From assembly GCA_036824505.1 (NCBI GenBank), contig DAITAA010000017.1, positions 5,937 through 69,936 on the forward strand: 64,000 nucleotides of DNA, in the 5' to 3' direction. The position numbers were made by a program, and so were the translations under genes. The notes beneath the pieces were generated by a model. It saw nothing but the letters and a program-made list of their open reading frames with translations. It did not search any database and was not told the origin of the DNA. Position 1 is the first letter of the stretch; the number at the start of each line of letters is the position of its first letter. Origin of the DNA: SCUD01 sp036824505 (lineage in GTDB: Bacteria; Pseudomonadota; Gammaproteobacteria; Steroidobacterales; Steroidobacteraceae). Of this stretch, positions 8,191-16,762 are shown in pieces.

Positions 8191-9271
8191 CTTCGTCGAA
8201 GCTCCGCAATGCAAGGCCGCACGCAGTCAGTAATGCAGTGGCGTCACGCTGAACACCGAGCGCTTTCGCCTTGGACGAAATCTTCATCTGGCCCAGTGGA
8301 TCGCCGCGCTCAGCCGGGATACCCACCCGGCTCGCGATCACGTCCGCGACACCCGGAATATTCGCACAGCCGCCGCAGATGATGATCTGCTCGGGCTGGC
8401 TGCGGCCGCTGCCGGAAGCCAGATAAAACTGCAGCGAACGGCTGACCTGCTGGGTCATGTCGTCGATGAACGGATCGAGCACCTCGGGCTGGTAATTGGA
8501 TGGCAAGCCGCCTTCCTTCTTGGCGCGGCCGGCCTCCTCCATCGAGAGCCCGTAGGTACGCATGATCTCTTCGGTCAACTGCTGGCCGCCGAAAGCAAAG
8601 TCGCGTGTGTACACGACGACGAGGTCGCGCAGCACGCTGAATGTGGTCGTGCTGGCACCGAAGTCCACGACTGCAATGGTGCGATCGATGCCGCCATCCG
8701 GCATCTGGTGGGTCAGCAGGCGGCAGGCGTTCTCGAGCGCAAATGCCTCCACATCGACAAGCTTGGCCGTGAGGCCTGCCGCGTTGACCGCGGCGACTCT
8801 CTGCTCGACATTCTCGGAGCGCGAGGCGACCAGCAGCACGTCGCGCATCTCAGGATCCTTCTCGGAAGGCCCGAGCACCTGGAAGTCATAGCTGACTTCC
8901 TCCATCGGGAACGGAATGTACTGGTCCGCCTGCATCTCGATCTGCTGCTCGAGGTCGGAATCGGACAGGTTGCGCGGCATCTGCACGGCCTTGGTGATGG
9001 CCGCGTCGCCGCTGATCGCGACCGCGCATTCCTTGGATCGCACGCCGGAGCGCTTGACCGCCCGGCGGATTGCCTCGCCGACCGCATTGGCGTCGACGAT
9101 GGCCTTCTCGTTGACGGAGTTATGGGGAGTCGGCTCGGCCGCATAGGACTCGACCCGATACTGGCCGCCCGAGAGCGCAAGTTCGATCAGCTTGATCGAC
9201 GACGTCGTGATGTCGAGGCCGATCAGTGGTCGGAACCGCGGCCCCAGCGAAATCTTCGGCAGCTTCAGCAC
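8177..9271 (-). CDS. pilM: Type IV pilus actin-like protein PilM
   Basis: Cytoplasmic actin/FtsA-fold ATP-binding protein that docks on the PilN N-terminus and couples the pilus motors to the platform. It has 364 residues. The phosphate-1 loop is IGLDITTSSIK near residue 18. PhiVDFGASTTTFSVL-type phosphate-2 residues are near 200, and the adenosine motif IICGGCANIPGV is near 300. It is the first gene of pilMNOPQ and diverges from the PBP1A gene across 334 bases. Confidence 0.96.
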   Translation of the reverse strand: MLKLPKISLGPRFRPLIGLDITTSSIKLIELALSGGQYRVESYAAEPTPHNSVNEKAIVDANAVGEAIRRAVKRSGVRSKECAVAISGDAAITKAVQMPRNLSDSDLEQQIEMQADQYIPFPMEEVSYDFQVLGPSEKDPEMRDVLLVASRSENVEQRVAAVNAAGLTAKLVDVEAFALENACRLLTHQMPDGGIDRTIAVVDFGASTTTFSVLRDLVVVYTRDFAFGGQQLTEEIMRTYGLSMEEAGRAKKEGGLPSNYQPEVLDPFIDDMTQQVSRSLQFYLASGSGRSQPEQIIICGGCANIPGVADVIASRVGIPAERGDPLGQMKISSKAKALGVQRDATALLTACGLALRSFDEDAKY

Positions 9272-9605
9272 GGAAATTTCCTTTTCAGGTCAGGCTATTG
9301 GACGCTTAATCGCCGCGCGGGGTCAAGTTCACATCAACTATATAGCAAGCTATTGTCAAATTGAAACGTGACTCGACCCGCAGTTCGATTGCCGAGCACA
9401 GCCTCCCAGGCGCCATTGCGGGGCAGTCGGGGGGGTTACCCCCCGGCCGGACCCTGGTGCCAGCGGCCACTCGCGCCCCAGCGGGGCCTGAGCCGTCTGG
9501 TCCGCCGCCGATGCTGCCCGTGATCCCCCGCGGACACCGTGTCTGACTTCACGATCCGCGCGTCGCAGCAGAACGACCGGCCTTCCGGCGGCCCATCACA
9601 TTACT
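9272..9605. promoter_or_regulatory. Divergent intergenic region between pilM and mrcA
   Basis: 334 bases without a gene. The AT-rich part near pilM (9330-9366) holds TTGACA on the minus strand (9359-9354) followed by TATAGT and other AT-rich hexamers. This is the likely pil promoter zone, although no pair has ideal 17-base spacing. Toward mrcA the sequence becomes very GC-rich and contains a G7-TTA-C6 inverted repeat (9429-9444). No clear sigma-70 promoter for mrcA was seen. Confidence 0.4.
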
Positions 9606-12053
9606 ATGCATAATCGCCGCCTGATGAAGACCCGAATGCAGCGCAGGCTGCGCATCGCAGCGACCGTCGTCGTATCGCTGGCCGGCCTGGTCCTGATGGC
9701 TTTTCTCTCGACGTTCTACTACCTGAAGCCGACCCTGCCGGACGTCGCGCAGTTGCGCGACGTGCGATTGCAGATACCTTTGCGCGTGTACAGCCGCGAC
9801 GGCCGCCTGCTGGGGCAGATCGGCGAGCAACGCCGCGTCCCGGTGACCTGGGAAGAGGTCCCTGAGGTGGTCGTGCACGCAGTGCTCGCCGCCGAGGATG
9901 ACCGTTTCTTCCAGCACCCGGGAGTCGACTGGCAGGGCGTGGTGCGCGCGATGCTGGTCGCCGCATTCACGATGGAAGCCTCGCAGGGTGGCAGCACGCT
10001 GACCCAGCAACTGGTGCGCACGACCCTGATAACGAACGAAAAGCAGCTGCGCCGCAAGCTGCGCGAGATCTTCCTGTCCCTTCAGCTCGAAAACGAACTT
10101 ACAAAGAACGAGATCTTTACGTTATTCATCAACACGCAGTTCCTCGGCCAGCGCTCTTACGGCTTCGCCGCTGCCGCAGAAACCTACTTCGGCAAGTCGC
10201 TGTCCGCGGTCAATGCCGCTGAGGCCGCGCTGCTCGCCGGCATCCTGAAGGCGCCTTCCAGGCTCAATCCGTCGGCGAGCCTGCAGGACGCGATTGATCG
10301 GCGCGCCTATGTGCTGCGCCGCATGTACGAACTCGATTACCTGGATGAAAAGGCCTATAAGGCCGCGCTCGCCACGCCGATCTCGCGTGACCTGCACGGG
10401 CCGCGCGTGGAAGTCGATGCACCCTATGTCTCCGAGCTGGTGCGTCTCGCCCTGTATGAGACTTACGGCGAAGGTCTGTATACCAACGGCTACAAAGTGG
10501 TCACGACGATCGACAGCCGGCTCCAGCGTACGGCCGATGTGGCGTTGCGCAGCGCAGTACTCGAATACGACCAGCGCCACGGCTATCGCGGGCGCATCGC
10601 GCGGCTTGGCCTTCCGGCCGGAGCGGATGATGCGGCGCTCGCGGTTGAACTCGAGCGTTATCCGGTGGTCGGTGGCCTGCAGCCGGCGGCGGTCGTCGCG
10701 GTTGGACGCGATGACGCGACCGTGATCGCGCGCAACCGCAAGCGCTACCGGTTGCCCATGGACGGAATGCGCTGGGCAAAGCCGGCACGCAATGCCGATA
10801 TCGACAATGCTGCGCCGAAGAGTCCCCGCGAAGTCGTCGCCACCGGCGATGTCGTCTATGTGCTGCCGAGTGGCGGCAATGAAGCGCTCCTTGCGCAACT
10901 TCCGGAAGCACAGGGCGCATTCGTCGCGCTGGATCCGCACGATGGCGCCGTGGTCGCGCTTTCCGGCGGCTTCGACTACCAGGCCTCCAAGTTCAACCGC
11001 GTGACCCAGGCGCGCAGGCAACCAGGCTCGTCATTCAAGCCATTCATCTATTCCGCGGCTCTCGAGGCAGGGTTCACGCCCGCATCGATCGTACTGGACG
11101 CGCCGGTCGTCTTCGAATCTCCTGCCAGCGAGGACGGCACGGTGGAGGAGGAAGACTGGCGACCGGTAAATGATTCGGGCCGCTTTTCCGGCCCGACGCG
11201 CTTGCGCGAAGCATTGGCCCGATCGCGCAATCTGGTCACGATCCGGCTGCTGCGCCAGCTGGGCATCGCCTATACCCGCGACTATGTCCAGCGCTTCGGC
11301 CTGCCGAAGGAGCACATTCCCGCCGACCTGACCGCAGCGCTCGGCACCGCCCAGTTGACGCCGCTCGAAATGGCGACCGGTTTTGCCGTATTCGCGAATG
11401 GCGGCTCGCGCGTCTCGTCGTATCTCGTCGAGCGGATCTACGCCGCCGACGGCAGCATTTTGAAACAGGCCGAACCTCGGCTCACCTGCATCGACTGCGA
11501 GATCCCCGGCTTCGAAGGTGGCGGTGCGGCAGTGACGCTTGCGGAAAACCAGCTTGCGCCGCGCGCGATCAGCGAAGCGAACGCCTGGATCATGACCGAC
11601 CTGATGCAGGAAGTGATCAGGAGCGGCACCGGTCAGCGCGCCCGTACGCTGGGTCGCGCTGATATCGCCGGCAAGACCGGCACCACCAACGAAGGCCGCG
11701 ACGCCTGGTTCTCCGGTTTCAATGCCGATCTGGTCGCAACCGCCTGGGTTGGTTTTGACCAGGAGCGGTCACTCGGTGCCAATGAGGAGGGTTCGCACAC
11801 GGCCCTGCCGATGTGGATCTATTTCATGCGCGATGCGCTCGCCGGTCGCCCCGGTCATCGCCTGCCGATGCCGAACGACGTCGTAACTGCGCGCATATCG
11901 CCCGAGACCGGCGAACTCGCTGGCGGCGATGATCCGACGGCCGTGTTCGAGTATTTTCTGGCCGATCATCTGCCGGCCGGCTTCGACGCTGGAACCGGCG
12001 GTACGCAACCAGGTGTTCAGGCGCCGAAGAAACTCGAGGAGCCGATCTTCTGA
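9606..12053 (+). CDS. mrcA: Penicillin-binding protein 1A, bifunctional transglycosylase/transpeptidase
   Basis: Class A PBP that polymerises lipid II and crosslinks peptidoglycan in the periplasm. Of 815 residues, the first 40 carry a cytoplasmic tail and one membrane anchor. The GT51 domain (about 60-235) shows EDDRFFQHPGVD and GGSTLTQQLVR. An OB-like insert follows. The transpeptidase domain has the active-site SxxK as GSSFKPF, then SRN (ARSRNLVT) and KTG (AGKTGTTNEGRDAWFSG). The start could be ATG 9606, 9624 or 9636. Its position opposite pilMNOPQ is the usual gammaproteobacterial arrangement. Confidence 0.96.
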   Translation: MHNRRLMKTRMQRRLRIAATVVVSLAGLVLMAFLSTFYYLKPTLPDVAQLRDVRLQIPLRVYSRDGRLLGQIGEQRRVPVTWEEVPEVVVHAVLAAEDDRFFQHPGVDWQGVVRAMLVAAFTMEASQGGSTLTQQLVRTTLITNEKQLRRKLREIFLSLQLENELTKNEIFTLFINTQFLGQRSYGFAAAAETYFGKSLSAVNAAEAALLAGILKAPSRLNPSASLQDAIDRRAYVLRRMYELDYLDEKAYKAALATPISRDLHGPRVEVDAPYVSELVRLALYETYGEGLYTNGYKVVTTIDSRLQRTADVALRSAVLEYDQRHGYRGRIARLGLPAGADDAALAVELERYPVVGGLQPAAVVAVGRDDATVIARNRKRYRLPMDGMRWAKPARNADIDNAAPKSPREVVATGDVVYVLPSGGNEALLAQLPEAQGAFVALDPHDGAVVALSGGFDYQASKFNRVTQARRQPGSSFKPFIYSAALEAGFTPASIVLDAPVVFESPASEDGTVEEEDWRPVNDSGRFSGPTRLREALARSRNLVTIRLLRQLGIAYTRDYVQRFGLPKEHIPADLTAALGTAQLTPLEMATGFAVFANGGSRVSSYLVERIYAADGSILKQAEPRLTCIDCEIPGFEGGGAAVTLAENQLAPRAISEANAWIMTDLMQEVIRSGTGQRARTLGRADIAGKTGTTNEGRDAWFSGFNADLVATAWVGFDQERSLGANEEGSHTALPMWIYFMRDALAGRPGHRLPMPNDVVTARISPETGELAGGDDPTAVFEYFLADHLPAGFDAGTGGTQPGVQAPKKLEEPIF

Positions 12054-12664
12054 TGCCGCGACGATCCGCACGTGCCGAAATGCTGCGCCTGGCGCTCGCC
12101 CGGGAGGCAGCGCGGCTGATGATTGAACACGGCCTGCCGGATTACGGGCTCGCCAAACGCAAGGCGGCTGCACGCCTCGGCGTGACCGACCACGCGGTGC
12201 TTCCAAAGAATACGGAGATCGAAGAGGCGCTCGCCGAGCATCAGCGGCTGTTCGTGCCGGAAGCTCACGCCAGCAATCTGCTGGAGATGCGTCGTGCCGC
12301 GCTGGCGGCGATGCGTCTGCTAGCGGACTTCGAGCCGCGCCTGGTCGGACCGCTCCTGTCAGGCACGGCAACCGAGCACAGCGAGATAACGCTGCACCTC
12401 TTCGTCGACACACCGGAGTCGGTCTCCGTGCAGCTGCTCGATCGCGGCATTCCGCACGAATTCGCCGAGCGCCGCCTCAAGGTCCAGCGCGACGAATTCG
12501 AAGCCTATCCTGCCGTCCGATTCACGGCCGGCCCGCACGAAGTAGACGCCACCATTTTTCCACTGGACGGGATCCGCCAGGCGCCACTCGGCCCGGTGGA
12601 CGGCCGGCCGATGCGCCGGGCGACCGCGCACGAAGTCGAGGGATTGCTGGCCGCCGAGGCCTAG
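12053..12664 (+). CDS. Conserved nucleotidyltransferase-like protein
   Basis: A 203-residue cytoplasmic protein whose ATG shares one base with the mrcA stop (TGATG), so it is translationally coupled to PBP1A. The N-terminal half is helical (ALAREAARLMIEHGLPDYG). The centre reads LVGPLLSGTATEHSEITLHLF, which resembles the acceptor-strand region of polymerase-beta-fold nucleotidyltransferases. The end is PLDGIRQAPLGPVDGRPM. I recognise it as a family often annotated nucleotidyltransferase in Xanthomonadales-like genomes. Substrate and activity are unknown, and a textbook GSxxxGxxxxSDxD motif is not visible. Confidence 0.7.
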   Translation: MPRRSARAEMLRLALAREAARLMIEHGLPDYGLAKRKAAARLGVTDHAVLPKNTEIEEALAEHQRLFVPEAHASNLLEMRRAALAAMRLLADFEPRLVGPLLSGTATEHSEITLHLFVDTPESVSVQLLDRGIPHEFAERRLKVQRDEFEAYPAVRFTAGPHEVDATIFPLDGIRQAPLGPVDGRPMRRATAHEVEGLLAAEA

Positions 12665-12671
12665 CGTCTCT

Positions 12672-12766
12672 GATAAAAGGGGACGCGCCCCTTTAACACC
12701 CCTTTAACACCGGTGAGCCAGCTGAGTGCCGATTCGTTCCGTTAAAGGGGCGCGTCCCCTTTTATC
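12672..12766. repeat. Perfect 26-bp inverted repeat pair (REP doublet or REPIN-like)
   Basis: Arm 1 is 12672-12697 and arm 2 is 12741-12766; the arms are exact reverse complements separated by 43 bases. Each arm is itself a near-palindrome (AAAGGGG, five bases, CCCCTTT), so it can fold alone or pair with the other. This doublet structure is typical of REP sequences mobilised by RAYT transposases. It fills the gap between two convergent genes and could end transcription from both sides. A partial second copy of CCCCTTTAACAC follows arm 1 directly. Confidence 0.75.
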
Positions 12767-12776
12767 GCGCGCCAAC

Positions 12777-15305
12777 TCATGCCCGAGCCGCGGTCGAACC
12801 GCGATCAAGCCAACGATAGAACGGGCCCTTGGTGAGTTCGGATGCCAACAAGTAACCGAACACCACCAGCACGATCGCCATCAGCACGGTCGCCGTAACT
12901 GGCACCAGTGCGAACCAGGATCCTGCCGTTGTCCACGGCAGCAGCACCGAGCCGACGGCTACCAGGATCGTCACCACGAGCAGCGTCGCCGCCGGGCGGC
13001 TCTGCCAGGCTCGCAGACGCGTCCGGATGATGAGGAGGACGCCAACTTCAGTCAGCAGCGATTCGATGAACCAGCCGGTCCGGAAAGCCTCGACATCGCC
13101 GGCGGTCAGCCAGTACAGGAGCAGGAAGGTCAGCAGGTCGAAGACCGAGCTCACGAGCCCGAACACGATCATGAAGTTGCGGATGTCACGTACCCGCCAG
13201 CGGTGCGGCCGCTCGATCCATTCGCGGTCCACTCGATCGGTGGCGATGGCGAGCGATGGCAGGTCGGACAGCAGATTGTTCAGCAGGATCTGCTTGGCGA
13301 GCAGCGGCAGGAACGGCAGGAAAGCCGAGGCCACGACCATCGACAGCATGTTGCCGAAGTTGGCGGAAATCGTGGCGAGCACGTACTTGATCGTGTTCGC
13401 GAAAGTCGTGCGGCCCAGCACGACGCCGCGGCGGAGCACGTCGAGGTCGTGCGACAGCAACACGAAATCCGCGGACTCGCGCGCGACGTCGACGGCGCTG
13501 TCGACCGAGATCCCGACATCCGCGGCGCGCAGCGACGGTGCGTCGTTGATGCCGTCTCCGAGATACCCAACCACGTGGCCGCCGGCACGCAGCGCGTGCA
13601 CGATGCGCTCCTTCTGGTGCGGGTCGATCTGCGCGAACAGGTCGATGTTCCAGACCCGCTGCCGCAACTCGAGGTCGTCGAGACCTTCGAGCTCGTGCCC
13701 GGTCAATATTCGCGGCTCGTTGAATCCCACCGCCTGGGCCGCGTGCCGCGCCACGAGCACATGGTCGCCGGTGATGATCTTGAGCCGCACACCGTGACGC
13801 TTCAGGTCGTTGATTACCTCGCCGACGCCCGGCTTCGGCGGATCCTCGAACAGCAGGAAGCCCTCCAGGCACAGTTCCCGTTCATCGGCCGGCTCGAAGC
13901 CAGCCCCCGATTCGATCTTGCGGCTTGCAACCGCGAGCACCCGGAATCCGGCCGCCAGCCGCGCGCCGCAGCGGGCCTGTATCGCCTCGCGGCGCACTGG
14001 CGTAAGCGGCCGGGAGCTTTCGCCTGCACGCTCCGACGTGCACACCGCAAGCGTCTCCTCGAGCGCGCCTTTCGTGATCATCTCCTGACTGCCGTCGGGG
14101 TGACGTACTACCACGGTCAGGCGCCGTCGCTCGAAGTCGTAGGGAATCTCGTCGATCTTGCCCAGCCCGAGTACACGGGCGCTGCGGGAAGCGGTCGCCG
14201 TCTTGATCGCCTCGTCGAGCGGATTGGCAAGTCCTGACTCGAACCAGGCGTTGATCGCCGCGCATTCGATTACCCGTTCGCTGTCGGCTCCTTGCACATC
14301 GACGGCGCCGGCCAGTGTCATCGTGCCCCGCGTCAGAGTGCCGGTCTTGTCCGAGCACAACACATCCATCGCGCCGAGGTTCTCGATCGCGCCCAGGCGC
14401 CTGACAAGCACGCCGCGTCCGAGCATCTCGTGCGCGCCCCTTGCAAGCGTGACCGAGATGATCGCCGGCAGCAGTTCAGGCGAGATGCCCACGGCAAGCG
14501 CGATCGCGAACAGCAACGCCTCGAGCATCGGCCGGTCGAGCGCAATGCAAATGGCGAGCACCGCAATCACCAGCACCAGGATCAGCTGCGTCAGCATCAC
14601 TCCGAACCGGCGCAGGCCCCGCTCGAACTCGGTATCTGCCGTCGGGGCGTTCAGCCGCGCTGCGATCTGGCCGTACTCGGTCGCCCCGCCGGTGGCGACC
14701 ACCAGCAGCGTGCCGGTGCCGCTGGCCACCGAAGTGCCCATGAACAGGCCGCGGTCACGAGCGATGTCGGCGTCCGGGGCCTTGGCGGCCGGCAGGGATT
14801 CACCGGTCAGCAAGGCCTCATTGACGTGCAGGTCACGGGCGACCAACAAGCGGCCGTCGGCAGGCAGCATGCTGCCGGCGCGCAGCAGCACGACGTCGCC
14901 CGGCACCAGGTTGCTGACGGCAATTTCCCGCTCGGTCCCGTCGCGCAAAGCGGTGCAGTACAGCGTGAGGCGGGCCCGCAACCTTTCGACGGCGCGCGAC
15001 GACCGGTATTCCTGCACAAAACCGAGCGTGGCCGAGACCGCGACGACACTGACGATGATGGCCGTGTCGGCAAGATCGCGCAGAAAGCCGGACACCGCCG
15101 CAGCGACCAGCAGGATGACAATCATTGGATTGGCGAGTTGGCGCAGCAACAGCCGGCTCACGGCATGCGATGGCTCGGCAGTCAGCGCGTTCGGACCTGC
15201 AACATCGAGTCGAGCTGCGGCATCAGCGGAGTCGAGCCCGGCCGGCGTCGAACGCATGGCCGCGAGGAGCTCGGCCGGTGGCATCTCCAGCCAGTGATGC
15301 GGCAT
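12777..15305 (-). CDS. mgtA: P-type ATPase, magnesium-importing (MgtA-like, P3B)
   Basis: Inner-membrane ATPase predicted to import Mg2+. About 842 residues, with an N-terminal cation-ATPase domain, paired membrane helices and an actuator loop with LLTGESLP. Membrane helix 4 reads GISPELLPAIISVTLARGA, matching the P3B (E/T)PELLP pattern. The phosphorylated aspartate is in SDKTGTLT and the hinge is GDGINDAPSLRAADVGIS. Four further C-terminal helices follow. The ATG at 15305 is preferred; a TTG at 15323 is also in frame. Mg2+ is inferred from family resemblance. It converges on the inverted-repeat doublet. Confidence 0.85.
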   Translation of the reverse strand: MPHHWLEMPPAELLAAMRSTPAGLDSADAAARLDVAGPNALTAEPSHAVSRLLLRQLANPMIVILLVAAAVSGFLRDLADTAIIVSVVAVSATLGFVQEYRSSRAVERLRARLTLYCTALRDGTEREIAVSNLVPGDVVLLRAGSMLPADGRLLVARDLHVNEALLTGESLPAAKAPDADIARDRGLFMGTSVASGTGTLLVVATGGATEYGQIAARLNAPTADTEFERGLRRFGVMLTQLILVLVIAVLAICIALDRPMLEALLFAIALAVGISPELLPAIISVTLARGAHEMLGRGVLVRRLGAIENLGAMDVLCSDKTGTLTRGTMTLAGAVDVQGADSERVIECAAINAWFESGLANPLDEAIKTATASRSARVLGLGKIDEIPYDFERRRLTVVVRHPDGSQEMITKGALEETLAVCTSERAGESSRPLTPVRREAIQARCGARLAAGFRVLAVASRKIESGAGFEPADERELCLEGFLLFEDPPKPGVGEVINDLKRHGVRLKIITGDHVLVARHAAQAVGFNEPRILTGHELEGLDDLELRQRVWNIDLFAQIDPHQKERIVHALRAGGHVVGYLGDGINDAPSLRAADVGISVDSAVDVARESADFVLLSHDLDVLRRGVVLGRTTFANTIKYVLATISANFGNMLSMVVASAFLPFLPLLAKQILLNNLLSDLPSLAIATDRVDREWIERPHRWRVRDIRNFMIVFGLVSSVFDLLTFLLLYWLTAGDVEAFRTGWFIESLLTEVGVLLIIRTRLRAWQSRPAATLLVVTILVAVGSVLLPWTTAGSWFALVPVTATVLMAIVLVVFGYLLASELTKGPFYRWLDRGSTAARA

Positions 15306-15363
15306 CGATGCAGGTGTGTTCAAGCATCACCGCACATTGACCACCCGCCTGGCGCGGGCTGAG

Positions 15364-16659
15364 CTAGCGTTTCTTGACCGGCACGTAGTCGCGCTGCACT
15401 GGACCCGTATAGAGCTGACGTGGCCTGGCGATCTTCATCTCGGGGTCGGCAATCATCTCTTGCCAATGCGCGACCCAGCCAGCCGAACGCGCAATCGCGA
15501 ACATCACGGTGAACATCGAGCGCGGGATGCCGAGCGCCCGGTAGATGATGCCGGAATAGAAATCCACGTTCGGATAGAGCTTGCGGCTGATGAAGTAATC
15601 GTCCTTGAGCGCGATTTCTTCGAGCCGCAATGCAAGCTCGAACAGCGGATTGTTGCTCTGGCCAAGCTTCGTGAGCACCTGATGGCACATCTCGCGGATG
15701 ATCGTCGCACGCGGGTCGAAATTCTTGTAGACGCGGTGCCCGAAGCCCATCAGCCGCACACCGCCCGCCTTGTCCTTCACGCGCGCGAGGAAATCCGAAA
15801 CGTGGCTGACGTCCCCGATCTTCTCCAGCATGTCGAGCACGGCTTCATTCGCGCCGCCATGCGCCGGGCCCCAGAGCGCCGAAACGCCGGCCGAGATGGC
15901 CGCATAAGGATTGCAGCCCGTGCTGCCGGCAAGCCGCACTGTCGAGGTGCTCGCGTTCTGCTCATGGTCGGCATGCAGGATGAACAGCAGGTCGAGCGCC
16001 TTCGCATGCAGCGGGTCCACTGTATAAGGCTCGCAGGGCACGGAGAACAGCATGTGCAGCATGTTGCTGCAGTAATCGAGGTCGTTACGCGGATAGACGA
16101 ATGGCTGGCCCAGCGCGTGTTTGTAGGCTGCGGCCGCGATGGTCGGGATCTTGGCAATTATCCGGTGCGAGACGATCTCACGGTGCCGGTCGTCATTGAT
16201 GTTGGTCGTGTCGTGATAAAACGCCGCGAGCGAAGCGACGATCGCCGCGACCATCGCCATCGGATGCGCGTTATGGTGGAAACCGCTGTACAGCCGCGAC
16301 AGCGACTGGTTCATCATCGTGTGCCGCGTGATCGAGTGCGTGAATGAATCGAGCTCGGCCGCATTCGGCAGCTCGCCCTTCAGCAGCAGGTACGAGACCT
16401 CGAGAAAGTTGCTCTGCGCCGCCAGCTGCTCGATCGGATAGCCACGATAAAGCAGCGTGCCTGCGTCGCCGTCTATGAACGTGATCCGGCTTTCGGTCGA
16501 CGCTGTCGCCAGGAATCCCGGGTCAAATGTGAAAACCCCGTGATCGCGCCAGAGGCTACCGATGTTGATGACGTCGGGGCCTATCGTCCCCGACAGGACT
16601 TCGAGCTCACTGCTCTTCCCGGTCGCCAGGTTCGTCAGTTGGTATTTGTTCTTGCTCAT
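15364..16659 (-). CDS. gltA: Citrate synthase
   Basis: Condenses acetyl-CoA and oxaloacetate to citrate, the entry step of the TCA cycle. The ATG at 16659 gives MSKNKYQLTN and 431 residues, the length of the hexameric, NADH-sensitive bacterial type II enzymes; an upstream ATG at 16710 is less likely. Catalytic residues are visible in HADHEQNAS, GFGHRVYK and the Asp of DFYSG. The family signature MGFGHRVYKNFDPRA is intact. It is transcribed toward the P-type ATPase and separated from it by 58 bases. Confidence 0.97.
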   Translation of the reverse strand: MSKNKYQLTNLATGKSSELEVLSGTIGPDVINIGSLWRDHGVFTFDPGFLATASTESRITFIDGDAGTLLYRGYPIEQLAAQSNFLEVSYLLLKGELPNAAELDSFTHSITRHTMMNQSLSRLYSGFHHNAHPMAMVAAIVASLAAFYHDTTNINDDRHREIVSHRIIAKIPTIAAAAYKHALGQPFVYPRNDLDYCSNMLHMLFSVPCEPYTVDPLHAKALDLLFILHADHEQNASTSTVRLAGSTGCNPYAAISAGVSALWGPAHGGANEAVLDMLEKIGDVSHVSDFLARVKDKAGGVRLMGFGHRVYKNFDPRATIIREMCHQVLTKLGQSNNPLFELALRLEEIALKDDYFISRKLYPNVDFYSGIIYRALGIPRSMFTVMFAIARSAGWVAHWQEMIADPEMKIARPRQLYTGPVQRDYVPVKKR

Positions 16660-16750
16660 CCGGCTCCGCTTCATCATCGGCTTGCCACACCAGCATTCGC
16701 AGCCTGTCACGCGGCCCCGCTGGAATCAAGGATGCAGGTCACTTCTGGCC

Positions 16751-16756
16751 TAGAAT
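16751..16756 (+). promoter_or_regulatory. -10 element TAGAAT just before hemW
   Basis: TAGAAT ends six bases before the hemW ATG and no Shine-Dalgarno sequence lies between. Transcription from it would begin at or beside the start codon, so the mRNA would be leaderless. The -35 region is weak. The same hexamer sits 6-9 bases before three other starts in this window. Confidence 0.45.
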
Positions 16757-16762
16757 ACAGCG

